Positions 10,778 through 21,903 of a DNA stretch of 64,000 nt are shown here, one piece after another (the first letter of the stretch is position 1; each line of letters starts with the position of its first letter). Made by a program: the position numbers and the translations under genes. Source of the DNA: Coleophoma eucalyptorum (taxonomy: Eukaryota > Ascomycota > Leotiomycetes > Helotiales > Dermateaceae); NCBI GenBank assembly GCA_026120035.1, contig JALRME010000003.1, positions 1,550,001 to 1,614,000 on the forward strand, given 5' to 3'. Under the pieces are notes generated by a model, which saw only the letters and a list, made by a program, of their open reading frames with translations, ran no database searches and was not told where the DNA came from.

Positions 10778-13761
10778 ATGCCTTCATCTCGTCCTTCGAC
10801 GGCTTACAGTTCCACGTCCTATCCATATCAATATTCAGCAACTCCATCCAATTCGAACACTCGTTCCCCCACTGCCCGGCTAAGCACTGTACGATCTGGT
10901 ACCAGTCGCAGCAGATCACGAGCCAGCTCAGGACTTGGCGTTGACCAGCAGATTATTTGTGCTGTCAATGAGAGCCGTGGAGTTTCTCCTACCGTGGGTA
11001 TCGCTTTAGTAAATATATCCACTGGCGAAGCTGTTCTTAGCCAGATGTGCGACAACCAATTCTATGTTAGAACGCTTAACAAGCTACAGGTATTCGATCC
11101 AACTGTTGTTCTGGTTGTGTCTACAACTGGAAGCAAGTCAAAGATGCATGAAGTGATTGAAGAGAATCTCGGGGCCAATATCTTTTCCATGGATCGTAAG
11201 TACTGGTCTGAGGCCATTGGTCTAGAGTATATCGATCAGTTGGCATTTAAGGATGACCTTGATGCACTCAAATTCGCAATTGGAGGAAACTACTTTGCTA
11301 CCTGCTGTTTCTGTGCGGTAGGATATCTGTTTGATTTCCCCGGAAGAAAGATCTGATGAGAGCAGGTTCTTCAATTTATTGATTTCCAGCTGAGTCTGAA
11401 GTTCGCTTTTAATTCTCTCCGCATCAAGTATCAGCCGTCTGAAGGCTCCATGATGATTGACCTGTCAACCATTCAATCGCTGGAACTCATTCAGAATCTA
11501 CAAGATTCGAAATCGAGACAATGCCTGTTTGGTCTCATGAATCACACACTCACTCCAATGGGAGCAAGACTGCTGAGAAGCGCAATACTGCAGCCTTCTA
11601 CCCAGGTGAGCGTGCTGGATAAAAGATATGACGCCGTTGAAGAACTCACTCAAAGAGATACTATGTTTCTTACCATTCGCCAAGGTTGGGATCTCTCCAT
11701 CCATCTCAAACTCTCTGACCAGATACCCAGCCATACAGCCTTTTCATGACATTGAGAAGATTCTCACAAAAGTGATTTTTATAATATCTTGTTCGTTGGG
11801 CTAGCTGATATTTTTAGCTCATCACAATACCGCAAAAGCCGAACATGGCGCATGCTGAGCAATCGATCAACAATATTTTATTGCTCAAAAGTTTTGCTAC
11901 ACAAGTGCCTAAGGTGTATGAAGCTCTGACGGGTGCTCGATCCGACTTACTTTCTGAGATCCGAGACCAGTGCAGGGTAGAAAATGTGAGTCCGACCTTA
12001 AATCTGATCACTGAGTACATCAACGAAGATGTCGGATATCAAACCAAACCCTTGGACTTGCGGAATCAGAGAACGTACGCTGTAAAGGTTTGTCACTGAT
12101 ACAAATTCCTTGGTTTTAAGTTACTAATCTACCTAGGCCAATGTCAGCGGGCTTCTCGACGTCGCTCGGCAAACATTCAAAGAGGCAACCGAAGACGTAC
12201 ACCAGCATATTGATGATATCAACGGTAGGCTCTTCTCCGCCAATGCATTATAGTACCAGCACTAATTGCTGCCATAGCTGAGGATGGAATACGAGCTGTT
12301 CCTGGATATGACAATTCTCGTGGGTATTGGCTGCGTGTTTCGGAGGACTTTTCTGGACAGCAACTCCCTGATAGCCTTGTCAATGTGATTAGGAAAAAGG
12401 GTCACTTCGAATGCCAAACACTTCACCTTATGAAACTCAACCGGAGAATACATGATTCACACCAGGAAGTGGTACTGCTGAGTGATACCACCATTCAAGA
12501 TCTCCTTGACAAAGTCCGTGGCGAGATTTCAAGCATGTTCAAGGTGTGCCAAGCAATTGGGATGCTAGATATGATTGCAGCCTTTGGACAGTTGGCAACT
12601 GACAGTCCAGATTATGCGAGACCCAAAATTGACAATATCTTGACAATTGAGTCTGGACGGCATCCTATCAAGGAAAAGGTAAGAGAGTGCAATACTGAAA
12701 ACTTAGTACGCTAAAAGTCAGGAAATAGAATCTTCAAAACGCAAGGTTTATCCCGAATGATGTCTTCGCCAGCCAAGCATCGCGATTTCAGATCATTACT
12801 GGTTGCAACATGAGTGGAAAGAGTACATACATAAGGACAATTGCTTTAATAAATATCATGGCTCAGGTTGGCAGTTTTATACCTGCGGAAAGCGCAACCG
12901 TTCCGATAATTCAGCAGCTATTCGCGCGGGTATCCATGGATGACAAAATCGAAACTAATGCCTCGACTTTTGCAACTGAAATGCGTGAGACAGCTTTTAT
13001 ACTGAGGTCGGTTTGCTCGGAAGACTTTCATTAGGATACGGTTAAAACTTGTAATATCAGGAACATAGACGAAAACAGTATGGCCATCATCGATGAACTT
13101 GGGCGCGGCACGAGCACAAGGGACGGATTAACGATTGCTTTGAGCATTGCTGAAGCTCTGGTTGAAAGTGGGGCCTTTGTCTGGTTTGCTACACATTTCA
13201 GAGAGTTAGGTGAGTCTGACAAGGACCAACCCTGGCAGCATTTCACTTACTCCATTAGCGCAAATACTGGGCAGCAGGCCTGGAGTAATCAATCAGCACC
13301 TCAAAGTTGACATGACTGATGAGCACAGAATGGTAATGACCTTCAAAATTCGCGAAGGAGTTGTAAGTGAAGACCCCTATGGGCTTGCCTTAGCGCACGT
13401 GGTAGGTTTACCTGCCAGGATCCTGGAGGTTGCAAAGGAAGTTTCCCAATCCATCCGAGAAAAAACGGCAGCAAAGAAATGCTCCCGAAAGACTTTGGCT
13501 CTATCTAGGAAGAGGAGGCTTGTGTTGGCGCTCTCTGATACCTTGAGTGCCCTCAGAGATGGTGAAATGGAAGGCGAGACTTTATTGAGATGGGTGTTGA
13601 TGGTTCGGGCTCAGTTCGTGAAGAACATGGATCAGATAGACGTTGAAGCCACAAGCAGTGACTTTGAGAATGATGAAGATGTCAGTGTAGGTGGAGAAGA
13701 GGGTGCATCAGAGGACCATATAGCAGTGACGGGACCGCGGATATCAGGCGATGATACTTGA
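10778..13761 (+). CDS. MSH4: MutS homologue 4, meiotic crossover protein
   Basis: MSH4 partners MSH5 to stabilise recombination intermediates and promote meiotic crossovers; unlike MSH2/6 it does not repair mismatches. Nine exons fit with consistent phase: 10778-11317, 11390-11684, 11731-11771, 11818-12087, 12137-12224, 12278-12678, 12729-13006, 13061-13209, 13259-13761, giving 854 residues (yeast Msh4 878). Diagnostic segments are SLRIKYQPSEGSMMID in the connector/lever region, the Walker A loop GCNMSGKST (about residue 571), the conserved ETNASTFATEMRE block, and the Walker B/ABC region AIIDELGRGTSTRDG. The N-terminal mismatch-recognition domain is absent, as expected for MSH4; a Ser-rich leader replaces it. 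The 46-bp intron 2 has an atypical donor, GTTGGG. The tail after about residue 770 is acidic and variable. Confidence 0.95.
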
Positions 13762-14234
13762 TTGAAGGAAGTACAGTTGGGAATTGGCATGCCTGGAACC
13801 TCATTTTGCAGATCCTATTGGCTGAATAGTGCCACTTGCTATAGCTACCTCGCATCCATATAATTGGTCACGACGCCATCTGATGCTCTGTAGGCACATG
13901 CCCAACAAAGAATATAAAGGCTTCAATTACGAGTCGGTTCCAAGGCCACCTTGCCTTTTGTCAAGATCGCAAAGCTGGCATTTATCTGCCCAGAGATTCT
14001 CCACAGGATTCTTTTGGAAGGTATTTGGAAACAGTGCCCCACGGGAGCTTTAGCGAGCAACTTGTCGACAACTTAACGTCATACAGAGAACGTGCACAGC
14101 TACTTCCAGATCCGAGGTACCTTGCCTTACATCACTGTACCTTACATTCTCCCAGAAACATTCCCGTCCCCTTCTTCCTTTCTTATCATTGTCCCCCCAA
14201 AAATCAACCAAGCCATAAAAAAGTTACCTCAACC
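13762..14234. promoter_or_regulatory. Intergenic region upstream of the AIG1-like gene
   Basis: MSH4 3' UTR and promoter/leader of the next gene. The last 100 bp before the ATG are C/T-rich. An in-frame open stretch extends upstream of the chosen start to 14025 without domain-like sequence; I take it as leader. Confidence 0.45.
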
Positions 14235-15120
14235 ATGGAATCAAAGGCTCTCACCTCGCGCCATCCACTGCAACGCCTGCAGTCGCCCTCACGCAACATC
14301 TCAGCGCTCATCCACACTCTAGGCCTAGTATCATTTAGTCTAACGTTCAAGTACCTCCTCGACTTCCCAACCTTCATCAACTCATCCTACGGCTGGCACT
14401 TCCAGTACCTGACGATCCTGGGGCTCAGCGTGGCGACGCTGACCTTCGTGTTTGGGCTCCTCGCCGACCTGACGCTGTCGCCGCTGCTGTTCCGGTGCAA
14501 GAACATCCTCGCGCTGTGCTCGGCGCCGCTCGAGGTGCTCATCTCCATCCTCTACTGGGGCATCTCCGCTATCGACCGTTCCTTGGTCGTCCCGCCCGAG
14601 ATTCACATCGCCCCCTGGGCGGATGTCGGCTTCCATGCCATGCCCTCTCTCCTGCTTACCCTCGATCTGCTGTTCTTTAGCCCGCCTTGGACCCTGGGGC
14701 ACGTGCCGGCCTTGGGACTGAGTAGTGTGATTGCCGTTGCGTACTGGGCGTGGGTCGAGGAGTGCTTTCGACACAATGGCTTGTTCGTATTCTCCGTTTT
14801 CGTTTTTTTATTTTTGTTTTTTGGCTACTTGGCTGTGGGAGTTTGATCGCAATCCCGTTCCGGTTTTGGGTTTTTCTTTTCGGGGGGAGGGTAATATGTG
14901 GAAAGGTACTTTTAATAGAGGGCTTGCTGACTTTAGGGATTGGAATCACAGTTATCCTTACCCGCTCTTTGCGCAACTAGATACAACGCAGCGCACAATC
15001 CTGTTTTCAGGTGCCGCGCTGTTGATGACTGCCAGCACAGCGTTGCTGAAATGGATGTATGGTAAGATAAACGGGCTGGAGGCCGGGAGAAGCACGCCAA
15101 AGAACATTAAGGGGCTATGA
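14235..15120 (+). CDS. FAR-17a/AIG1-like integral membrane protein
   Basis: Belongs to the FAR-17a/AIG1 (androgen-induced gene 1, TMEM164-related) family; human AIG1 and ADTRP are multi-pass threonine hydrolases of fatty acid esters of hydroxy fatty acids. Two exons, 14235-14782 and 14952-15120, separated by a 169-bp intron (GTTCGT...CACAG), give 238 residues. Six hydrophobic segments are visible, with family hallmarks YGWHFQYLTILGLS near residue 55, SAPLEVLISILYWG near 95, and a C-terminal YPYPLFAQL created across the splice junction. The conserved Thr and His nucleophile/base of the family would fall in the middle helices; I did not align these. The start is the ATG in context ctcaaccATGG. 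The substrate in fungi is unknown. Confidence 0.83.
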
Positions 15121-15648
15121 GACAGATAGGTAGCAGTTGGATGGATGTCCTGTCTGCTTCGTTCTTTTTTGCGGACGGGAGATTGGTAGATTAGCTGAGA
15201 TACCTACTTACCTTGATGCTCAGAGAAATCGTTTAAACGGCAACGCAACGTTACTAAAATAATTCCGCATAGGAGATGTATGTATTTAGAGCTAGAGGGT
15301 ATCATGCCTTAGACATATATTCAAAGTTTACTCTCGAGCCCATTTCACTATTTATCCAACGTCTTCGACCTTATCTATCCCCCTCTTGGTATCTAATTAT
15401 GATCACCGAACCAACGCCAGAGCCCCTTCTCAGTCATCATGGAAAGGGGCATATGCTAGAAAAGAAAAGAAAATCTACCTAAGGGTAATCCAGCCCGTTG
15501 GAAGTACAGTACGAATTTAGTAGTATTGCAAGTAGCAGGTCCATCCTCGTCGCCTACGTATAAGAATGCCGACTCCTCCACTGTCTTTTTGTGCTCAAGC
15601 AAACTAAGAAAAGAGTGCATTCTGTTCTGTATTTTGAAATTCTCACGC
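15121..15648. other. Convergent intergenic region
   Basis: 528 bp between two convergent gene ends. It should hold both 3' UTRs. I see no repeat or gene. Confidence 0.45.
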
Positions 15649-18600
15649 TCAAAGATTAATCAGGTCGACTTCGGAGAAATCTGGTGGGTTGCGTCCGTAC
15701 ACAACTCGTTGCTTGCCATCCAAGGCTGTGCCGACATTACTGATCCAGATGTTACCATTGCCATATTCGCGGGTGCGCTTAATCTCATCATCGCTGACGC
15801 CTAGATCGTCGCGTGGAATCCATACGATAGGTCGCCTCGTTCGCAGCGCGATATGACGGAAGGCATCCTTAACAAGCATATCTCTCTCATCTGGAGTGAG
15901 ATCTTCAATTTCGTCATTGTAGCCACCGTAAAGAGCATCCGTGATCTTTCTCTGTGCCTCCACATCCTTGTGTACATGCCGGCGTCTTGGATGTGGTGAG
16001 GAGTGGTTTGTGGCATAGCTATCCTCACGGCCGAAAGTCTTTTCTCGAATATGCTTTCCTGATTTCGCAGCCCAAGTACCAGCGCCTGTAGCAAGGTTGA
16101 TCGGGTTGAGCTTTGAAAATTTGCTGGTTTGCTCTGGAGTATCCATATTTGTTAACTCAATATCGTTCTTGCTCTGTGTGAGACCAGTGGTTTCATCATC
16201 GTCTCCTTCAACAAGACCAAGCCGTTGAGCTTGTGCACGCTCAAAAGCCTCGTCACGCAGAACAGCCTCATCCTCGAACGTGATAGGCAAATGATGAAAC
16301 AAAGGACCAAAGGACATGTTCAGTAGGACCTGATAGATAGCAGTGAAGAACATTGCGACGACCATGATTATAGCTTGTGGTACGCACGCAGTCTTGTTAT
16401 GCTCATCCCGAACGATGAAGAAGAGACCAATGAGACAGATCTCCATGATGTACAAACCAGTAAAAGTCTGGTTGATCGCGCGTGGATACAGAAGTCCACC
16501 GGTATCGAGCTCAAATCTGATGACGTAAAGCATAGAATAACGCATCGCAATCCAGAGAAGGGCAAATGTTATGATGGCGAAAACGATAATTACGGGTGCC
16601 ACGACGGAATACACCAGCGCAATACAAGCGAAATTCGTGTAGATAGGGAAAAACGAGCCCCATTGGACAGAAGGAAGCTTCGTGTTTCGTTGCCACTTTT
16701 GACGTGCGGTATTATCGAACAGCTTTGGTAACGCAAACCACATAATCAGGGTTCCAATCTGAAGGAGTGTTCCCGAACTGGTACTCAAAGCCTGAAGAAT
16801 CATGTATGAGAAGAAATAGTTGGCAGCCTTGGGAAGATTGGTTGCGAGCAGATCCGGAATAGTCGTAAGGCTGTTGACAGAACTGGCCAACGTTGTGATG
16901 GCACCAGTGGATACCGAAACGACCAGGAAAACCTGAACGAAAAGAAATGCGAAGTAATAGTTCTGAACGGTTCTTTCCCGCTGTGTACCAGTTTGTGCGC
17001 CTTGAACCAGAGCCAAGAAATGCAAGATGTTCGGCACAAGCCACAACAAGAGCGCAAGAACAGCCGCCGGCAGCACACCAGCAATTGCCTTCAGCAAGTT
17101 TTGATTGATCGAATCCAACCAACTGAGCCACGAATACTTGCTGGACAGTGTTGTGATCTGTGCCAAACTAGCAGTCCATGCGACGGGAAATGTCCATAAG
17201 ATAACCATGCCTGTAACAATGGTAAAGACGCTGCCCGTTTTAATCCATGCCTGCCACCATCTTACAGACATGTTACTCCAGATGACATCTTTGGGTGAGA
17301 TTTCGACACTACGTGGGGCCATGTGTTTCGGAACATGGTGGGCAACGGATTGACTTGCCATGTGAGCAGCAACCTGGTGATTGAATTGGATGAAAGCAGA
17401 GTTCATGAGTGGGAATCTCTCGGGGTGCTGTTGATCCTCTTCGATTTCCAGATTCAAGCGGGCCAGCTCCCCTCGGCAATAATAGATTGTATCGACTTTC
17501 TTATTAAGTAGTGGGAGTCGAGGCATCCAAGAATTCCAACCTTGATTGTGAACTCTCATAGTCGGTCGCTCTTTGTGCTTCAAGTACTTTTCCCAAGTAG
17601 CTGAAATCTCATCTTCTCTATAATCCTTATTGTAGGCAATTGGATATTCAATAGGCGGCACTTCTTCCCCACAAAATGGGAGAATGTCTTTTATCTTCTG
17701 CCAAAGGCCCTTTGGTTTCTCATTATTCGCTCGCTGCATCTCCTCACTGCTCTTTGTGAGGGGAAATTCGTCACTTTCCATGCCAGTGGGAACCGGTGAC
17801 GGAAAACCACCGGAGGGACCTAGCCAGAACTTCCACCAGTTCGTGCCCTCGTCGTTAGGGGAGTGCCAATCATGAATTTGAGTCGACCGCCTCACGGTAT
17901 TTCCGATCATCCTCGATTTCGGTATAGAAACAGAAACTCTTGGATCCTCATATGATATAGATGGAGACACGGCCGCGCCAAATTGCTGGAGATCTGGAGA
18001 TCCGCGGTTTTTCTCCGAATCATGCTGCACGCCAGATCCATAAGGGCCATTGGGCTTCACGGGTTCGATGTATCTGCCAAATTTGTCGAATTCGGCCACA
18101 GATTGTCGATCAAGATTCACGAACCCATTAGTCGTTTCAATCTGGCCATCAAGATCTCGACCAGCCCTGCCGAGCCCTCCAACAACCGTGTCTCCTGCAG
18201 CAGTAAACCCCTTTCCAACATCTTGAACGCCATGGGCAATAGCCCCAAAGCCTTGACCAACAGCACGAAGTCCATTGCCTACGCCAGCTAATTTGAAACC
18301 ACCACTATTACTATGGTGATGTTGATGTTCTTCTTGCACTTGTTCTCGATGTTCTTGTTCACTAATAGCATCATCAACAGTATGTGGAATTGCGTTTGGA
18401 TCCTCCTCGGCCAGGCCACCACTTGCAGCCAATCGTTCTGCCGCTGCATCAGCTCTGGCAATCTCTTGTGCTTCTTCTTCCTTCGTGGCCTTCCTTGTTT
18501 TGGCTCCTTTGTTGGCCTTTTTATTGTCTTTCTTCAATTGCTTCAGCTGAGCTTTCTTCGCCTTTCTAATCAGCTCCGTTTCTGCACCTTCCAGGTCTTT

Positions 18601-19538
18601 GAAAATCTGGTCCCGATAACTAATCTTCTTGAGTAGCTCATCGAAGTTACGATTAATCCAAATATTTCGTATTCCACCAGGGAATACATCATACAATCCA
18701 GCGAGTGCCTCATGGGTCAACCACTTCTCCGGGATAGCACTCACGAGTACAGTGGTGGCTGATGCTCGCAGCCGATGTTCTGCTGAAGTTAACCAATCCT
18801 GTCTAACCTTAATGTAGACCCTCAACTCGGCAAAGAAGACACCGCAGACCCAGAAAATGACCAAGATAGCCAGGACAAGATGTGCCCAGTAACGATCCGT
18901 ATTTTGTGGTTTCACATTGCCCCAAGCCAGAACGTCCATTCCAGTGACATTCACGGCAGTTTGGGCAGCAAAGAGTGCAGAAGTTGTGGTGCTTGCAGTA
19001 GCTGTCACCGCCGTCGTTGAGGTAATATTTTGTGATATTGCAATCCAATTGCTTCCTCTTCCATCGATCTTGTTGACGGGTAGGAGAATGGGAAGGATGA
19101 CAAGGGCGAGAGGCACGAAGATGATAAGCAAGGTCTGAAGATATCGCAAGAAGAAGTAGGCATCAAGGCCACACTTATTGATGATCTCTCGATCGCTAAA
19201 GTGGAAGATGGCTACGAGCCAGCCCCAAGGCGTTCGTGGTGGGGGCTCGGTTCGTTCTTTCTCGGGGACCAGATAGGTTTTGGGTTGGCTGTAGGAGATC
19301 AGTAAAGCATTGGAAGATGGCGCAGAGGGAATGCGTACAAGATACGTGCCAACTTATTCTTCAAGAGTATGAATAGAAGCATTTGCACGCCGAAAATGAC
19401 CAGAGACGATGCCATGGCCGTCAGAAGCGCAACCAGACTGATTCCTTGCGAGCTCTGCCCTTGGCCAACAACCGCCGAGGTAGTGGCAGCCGCCGACGAC
19501 GATGTCGCCGTTGCGGTGTTTGGGATTGTCGAAGACAT
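15649..19538 (-). CDS. Long CSC1/OSCA-like (DUF221) membrane channel
   Basis: A full-length member of the CSC1/OSCA/TMEM63 osmosensitive calcium-permeable channel family, 1279 residues in two exons (19538-19339 and 19288-15649; 50-bp intron GTACGC...CTACAG). The Ser/Thr/Ala-rich N-terminus leads into a first helix near residues 35-60, then the family signature (DREIINKCGLDAYFFLRYLQ) near residue 100 before the second helix. The RSN1 cytosolic domain is greatly expanded (about residues 230-620), with a Lys/Glu-rich coiled stretch, a His-rich patch and a Gly/Ala/Val amphipathic segment. The seven-helix core runs from about residue 740 to 1060, followed by a C-terminal cytosolic PHM7 extension. 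Much longer than the paralogue at the left edge of the window (about 860 residues), so probably a different subfamily. Confidence 0.93.
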
Positions 19539-21265
19539 GGTGAGCTCCTATTACTGAGATGTTTGATACATGGAGGTAGGTCGCAGGAATGGTGGGCCTT
19601 GCTTGGGTATTGTTGTTGTGGTTACAGCAAGGTAGGGCGAGCCAGCGTGGTGACGAGAGAGCGACGATTAGTAGTGGGGGTGGGTGATGTCAAAGATTAG
19701 GAGCGAAGGGAGAAGAGAAACACACAAGTGACAATGGGAATGGCATCACTCATATCGCAAGCTGTCGAAAGAAGCCCTTGCCTAGATTTTGCCGCGCAGG
19801 AGGTATCGTCGTCTGTTCGACACAGTGCCAAACCAAAAAAGAGAAGTGGATGGCAAAGATGAGGCGACGGCAGCGGTGTGATTGGCGGGCGAGGCATGCG
19901 AGACAGGGTTAATACTGGTTTCAGGAGTTTGGGGGGCTGTGGCTGCAATCTGCGATGTACAATGACGCAGTACCGCTATTGGGCCAACTGCCTAAGCGAG
20001 CAAGGCTGTTTCAACGTGGGCTGGAAGGAAGTCAGAGACGGGTAGGGAGGGTGTCAAGCACAAACTGCACAAACTGCAAAGTTCATCTCCCGCTCCACTC
20101 TGTTCTGTTGCGCGCTTAAGTCTCTGCTTATTTTGGTATTTTGGTCCACGGCTGATACCGCGCACCACCTATAGGTCTATCGGTATATCTTGACCGGCTG
20201 GGCGCTAATCTGTAATTTCGTCGTTCGTTCCCCCCTACGCGCTTATCCAACGGCCGTCTTCGCACTTCGTACCGCTGAACTGAACAAGCCTAAAGTCTAA
20301 ACGCCCAGACCCATGAACAATCCACAATCCACAATCCACAATCCGCAATCCGCAATCCACAACCCCTAAGCCTCACTGCCCTTGCCGTGGCTGAACCATA
20401 CGACATCTTCCTGCTAGTTGGTTGGCGGTTGGCGAGCTTCTCACCGTGACCGTACTGTCATGTCATTGGAAAACGCTCTACCACCCCTGCGATGCCACCC
20501 TTTCGAGCTGTGTTGTCAGTGTCCAATATTCTCACATGGCGATCATGTTGCAAACAAGAAATTGTCTTCGCTGAGCATCATGATGGCCCTGCATCCCGAC
20601 CACGTGTCGTGTGTGAAAAGGGTTGTCCTCGGCTCTGAATGCTGGCCGTCGATCGTCAAGGGATATGTCGCTCACTGCTTGGTGTGACCTGAGAATATAT
20701 CCAATGGACAATATCAAAATAATAGTAATGCATCTACGGCAAGAATTGCATGGTCTCGGGGATATATGTTTTTAGATCCACCCCAAATATGTCGATCCTG
20801 CGTCGAGTTGCCACTTTGATTTCTATTGTCTGATATCCTGGGAACCGATATATCAATCCATGCCCGGAGATACCCCTCAGGTTTTCAAGGGTCGCATGGG
20901 AAAGTCGAAGGTTTGAAGATATGGTGTTCTTGGTGCATGCCCAAAATTAACCTTTGCCAATCGTGCATGATTCTACAGCCACACGCAATCAGACAAGCCC
21001 TCGAAGCAGAAACCAAGAACTCTGGAAACTTGAGGTTGGGAGGTCAATATAATATATTCCAGTAAGTAATAGCTGAGTACCAAGTCCTCTCCCTGCCTTC
21101 GAAATCCGGCCTGTCCATCCCGATCAGATATACAGTTCAAACCCAAGCAAAAAGAAAGTCCACGAAGCCGACCAAATTGGAAGATGACCATATTTCCAAC
21201 ATCCAAAAAGGAAAGAAAAAAGGGATTGAATGGTAGCGAATGGAATGCAACGCAGGGAAATACGA
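19539..21265. promoter_or_regulatory. Long intergenic region upstream of the channel gene
   Basis: 1.7 kb containing the promoter of the minus-strand channel gene and the 3' flank of the small secreted protein gene. It carries a short heptamer repeat (20319-20360). Short open frames on both strands (for example 19697-19948 minus, 20418-20687 plus) have no recognisable composition and are probably chance. Confidence 0.4.
20319..20360. repeat. Heptamer tandem repeat AATCCRC, six copies
   Basis: Six head-to-tail copies of AATCCAC, of which two read AATCCGC, followed by a degenerate AACCCC. It lies about 780 bp upstream of the channel start codon. Confidence 0.85.
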
Positions 21266-21903
21266 CTAGTTTGCTTTCGCAGCTGCTGCAATCTTCTGGG
21301 TACCCGTTGTTGCTGCGAATTTCTGCGCAGTGGCTGGCATCCCGACGGCTTTGAGAGCTGAGTTGGAGAGTTGCGTGATGCTGGGAAGAATTTGAGGGTT
21401 TCTATATCAAGACGGATCAGCCCCATAACTTCCAACCGGGTTTAATGAAGGCTTGCTTGTAGACCTATAACATACCTGGCGGCCTCGATGGTCTTTACGT
21501 TGGTTGCGGTAGTCTTAGTAGTGGGACTGTTCATGATGTTCTTCAATCCCGTGAGAACTGCCGGCGTATTCTGAACAATCTTCGTGTTGCTGCTGCTTCC
21601 CGCCGAGCCTGCGGCGGCGAACAATGTTGCACGTTGAGCATCCTCATCCGACTCAGCCTTGAATGCCGTGGTGGCCAAAGACTTGATCGTTTTCGAATCC
21701 GTTGCCGTACCCAAGTTGTTTAGTGAGGATGAAACTGTGTTGGCATCATTGGCAAAGTTCTGAGCGGCTTGCTGGACTTGTGTAGAAGAAGGCTTCTTCG
21801 TAGAAGTGGCAGCCTCCTTGAGGCCAGGCAACTGGATTGCCACTGGGAAAGCGACCGAAACGCCCCAGAAGGAGAGGAAAAGAGCAATTAGAAAGAACTT
21901 CAT
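21266..21903 (-). CDS. Small secreted Ala/Thr/Ser-rich protein, unknown function
   Basis: Two exons (21903-21476 and 21401-21266; 74-bp intron GTATGT...ATATAG) encode 187 residues. The first 19 or so residues are a clear signal peptide (MKFFLIALFLSFWGVSVAF). The mature protein is rich in Ala, Thr, Ser, Asn and Lys, has no cysteine and no membrane helix or GPI-like tail, and looks helical (AAQNFANDANTV, ALKAVGMPATAQKFAAT). A family with hydrophobic-surface-binding-like character is possible but I cannot support it. It sits alone between long intergenic regions, as secreted or effector-type genes often do; an 18-bp palindrome lies about 380 bp upstream. Confidence 0.8.
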
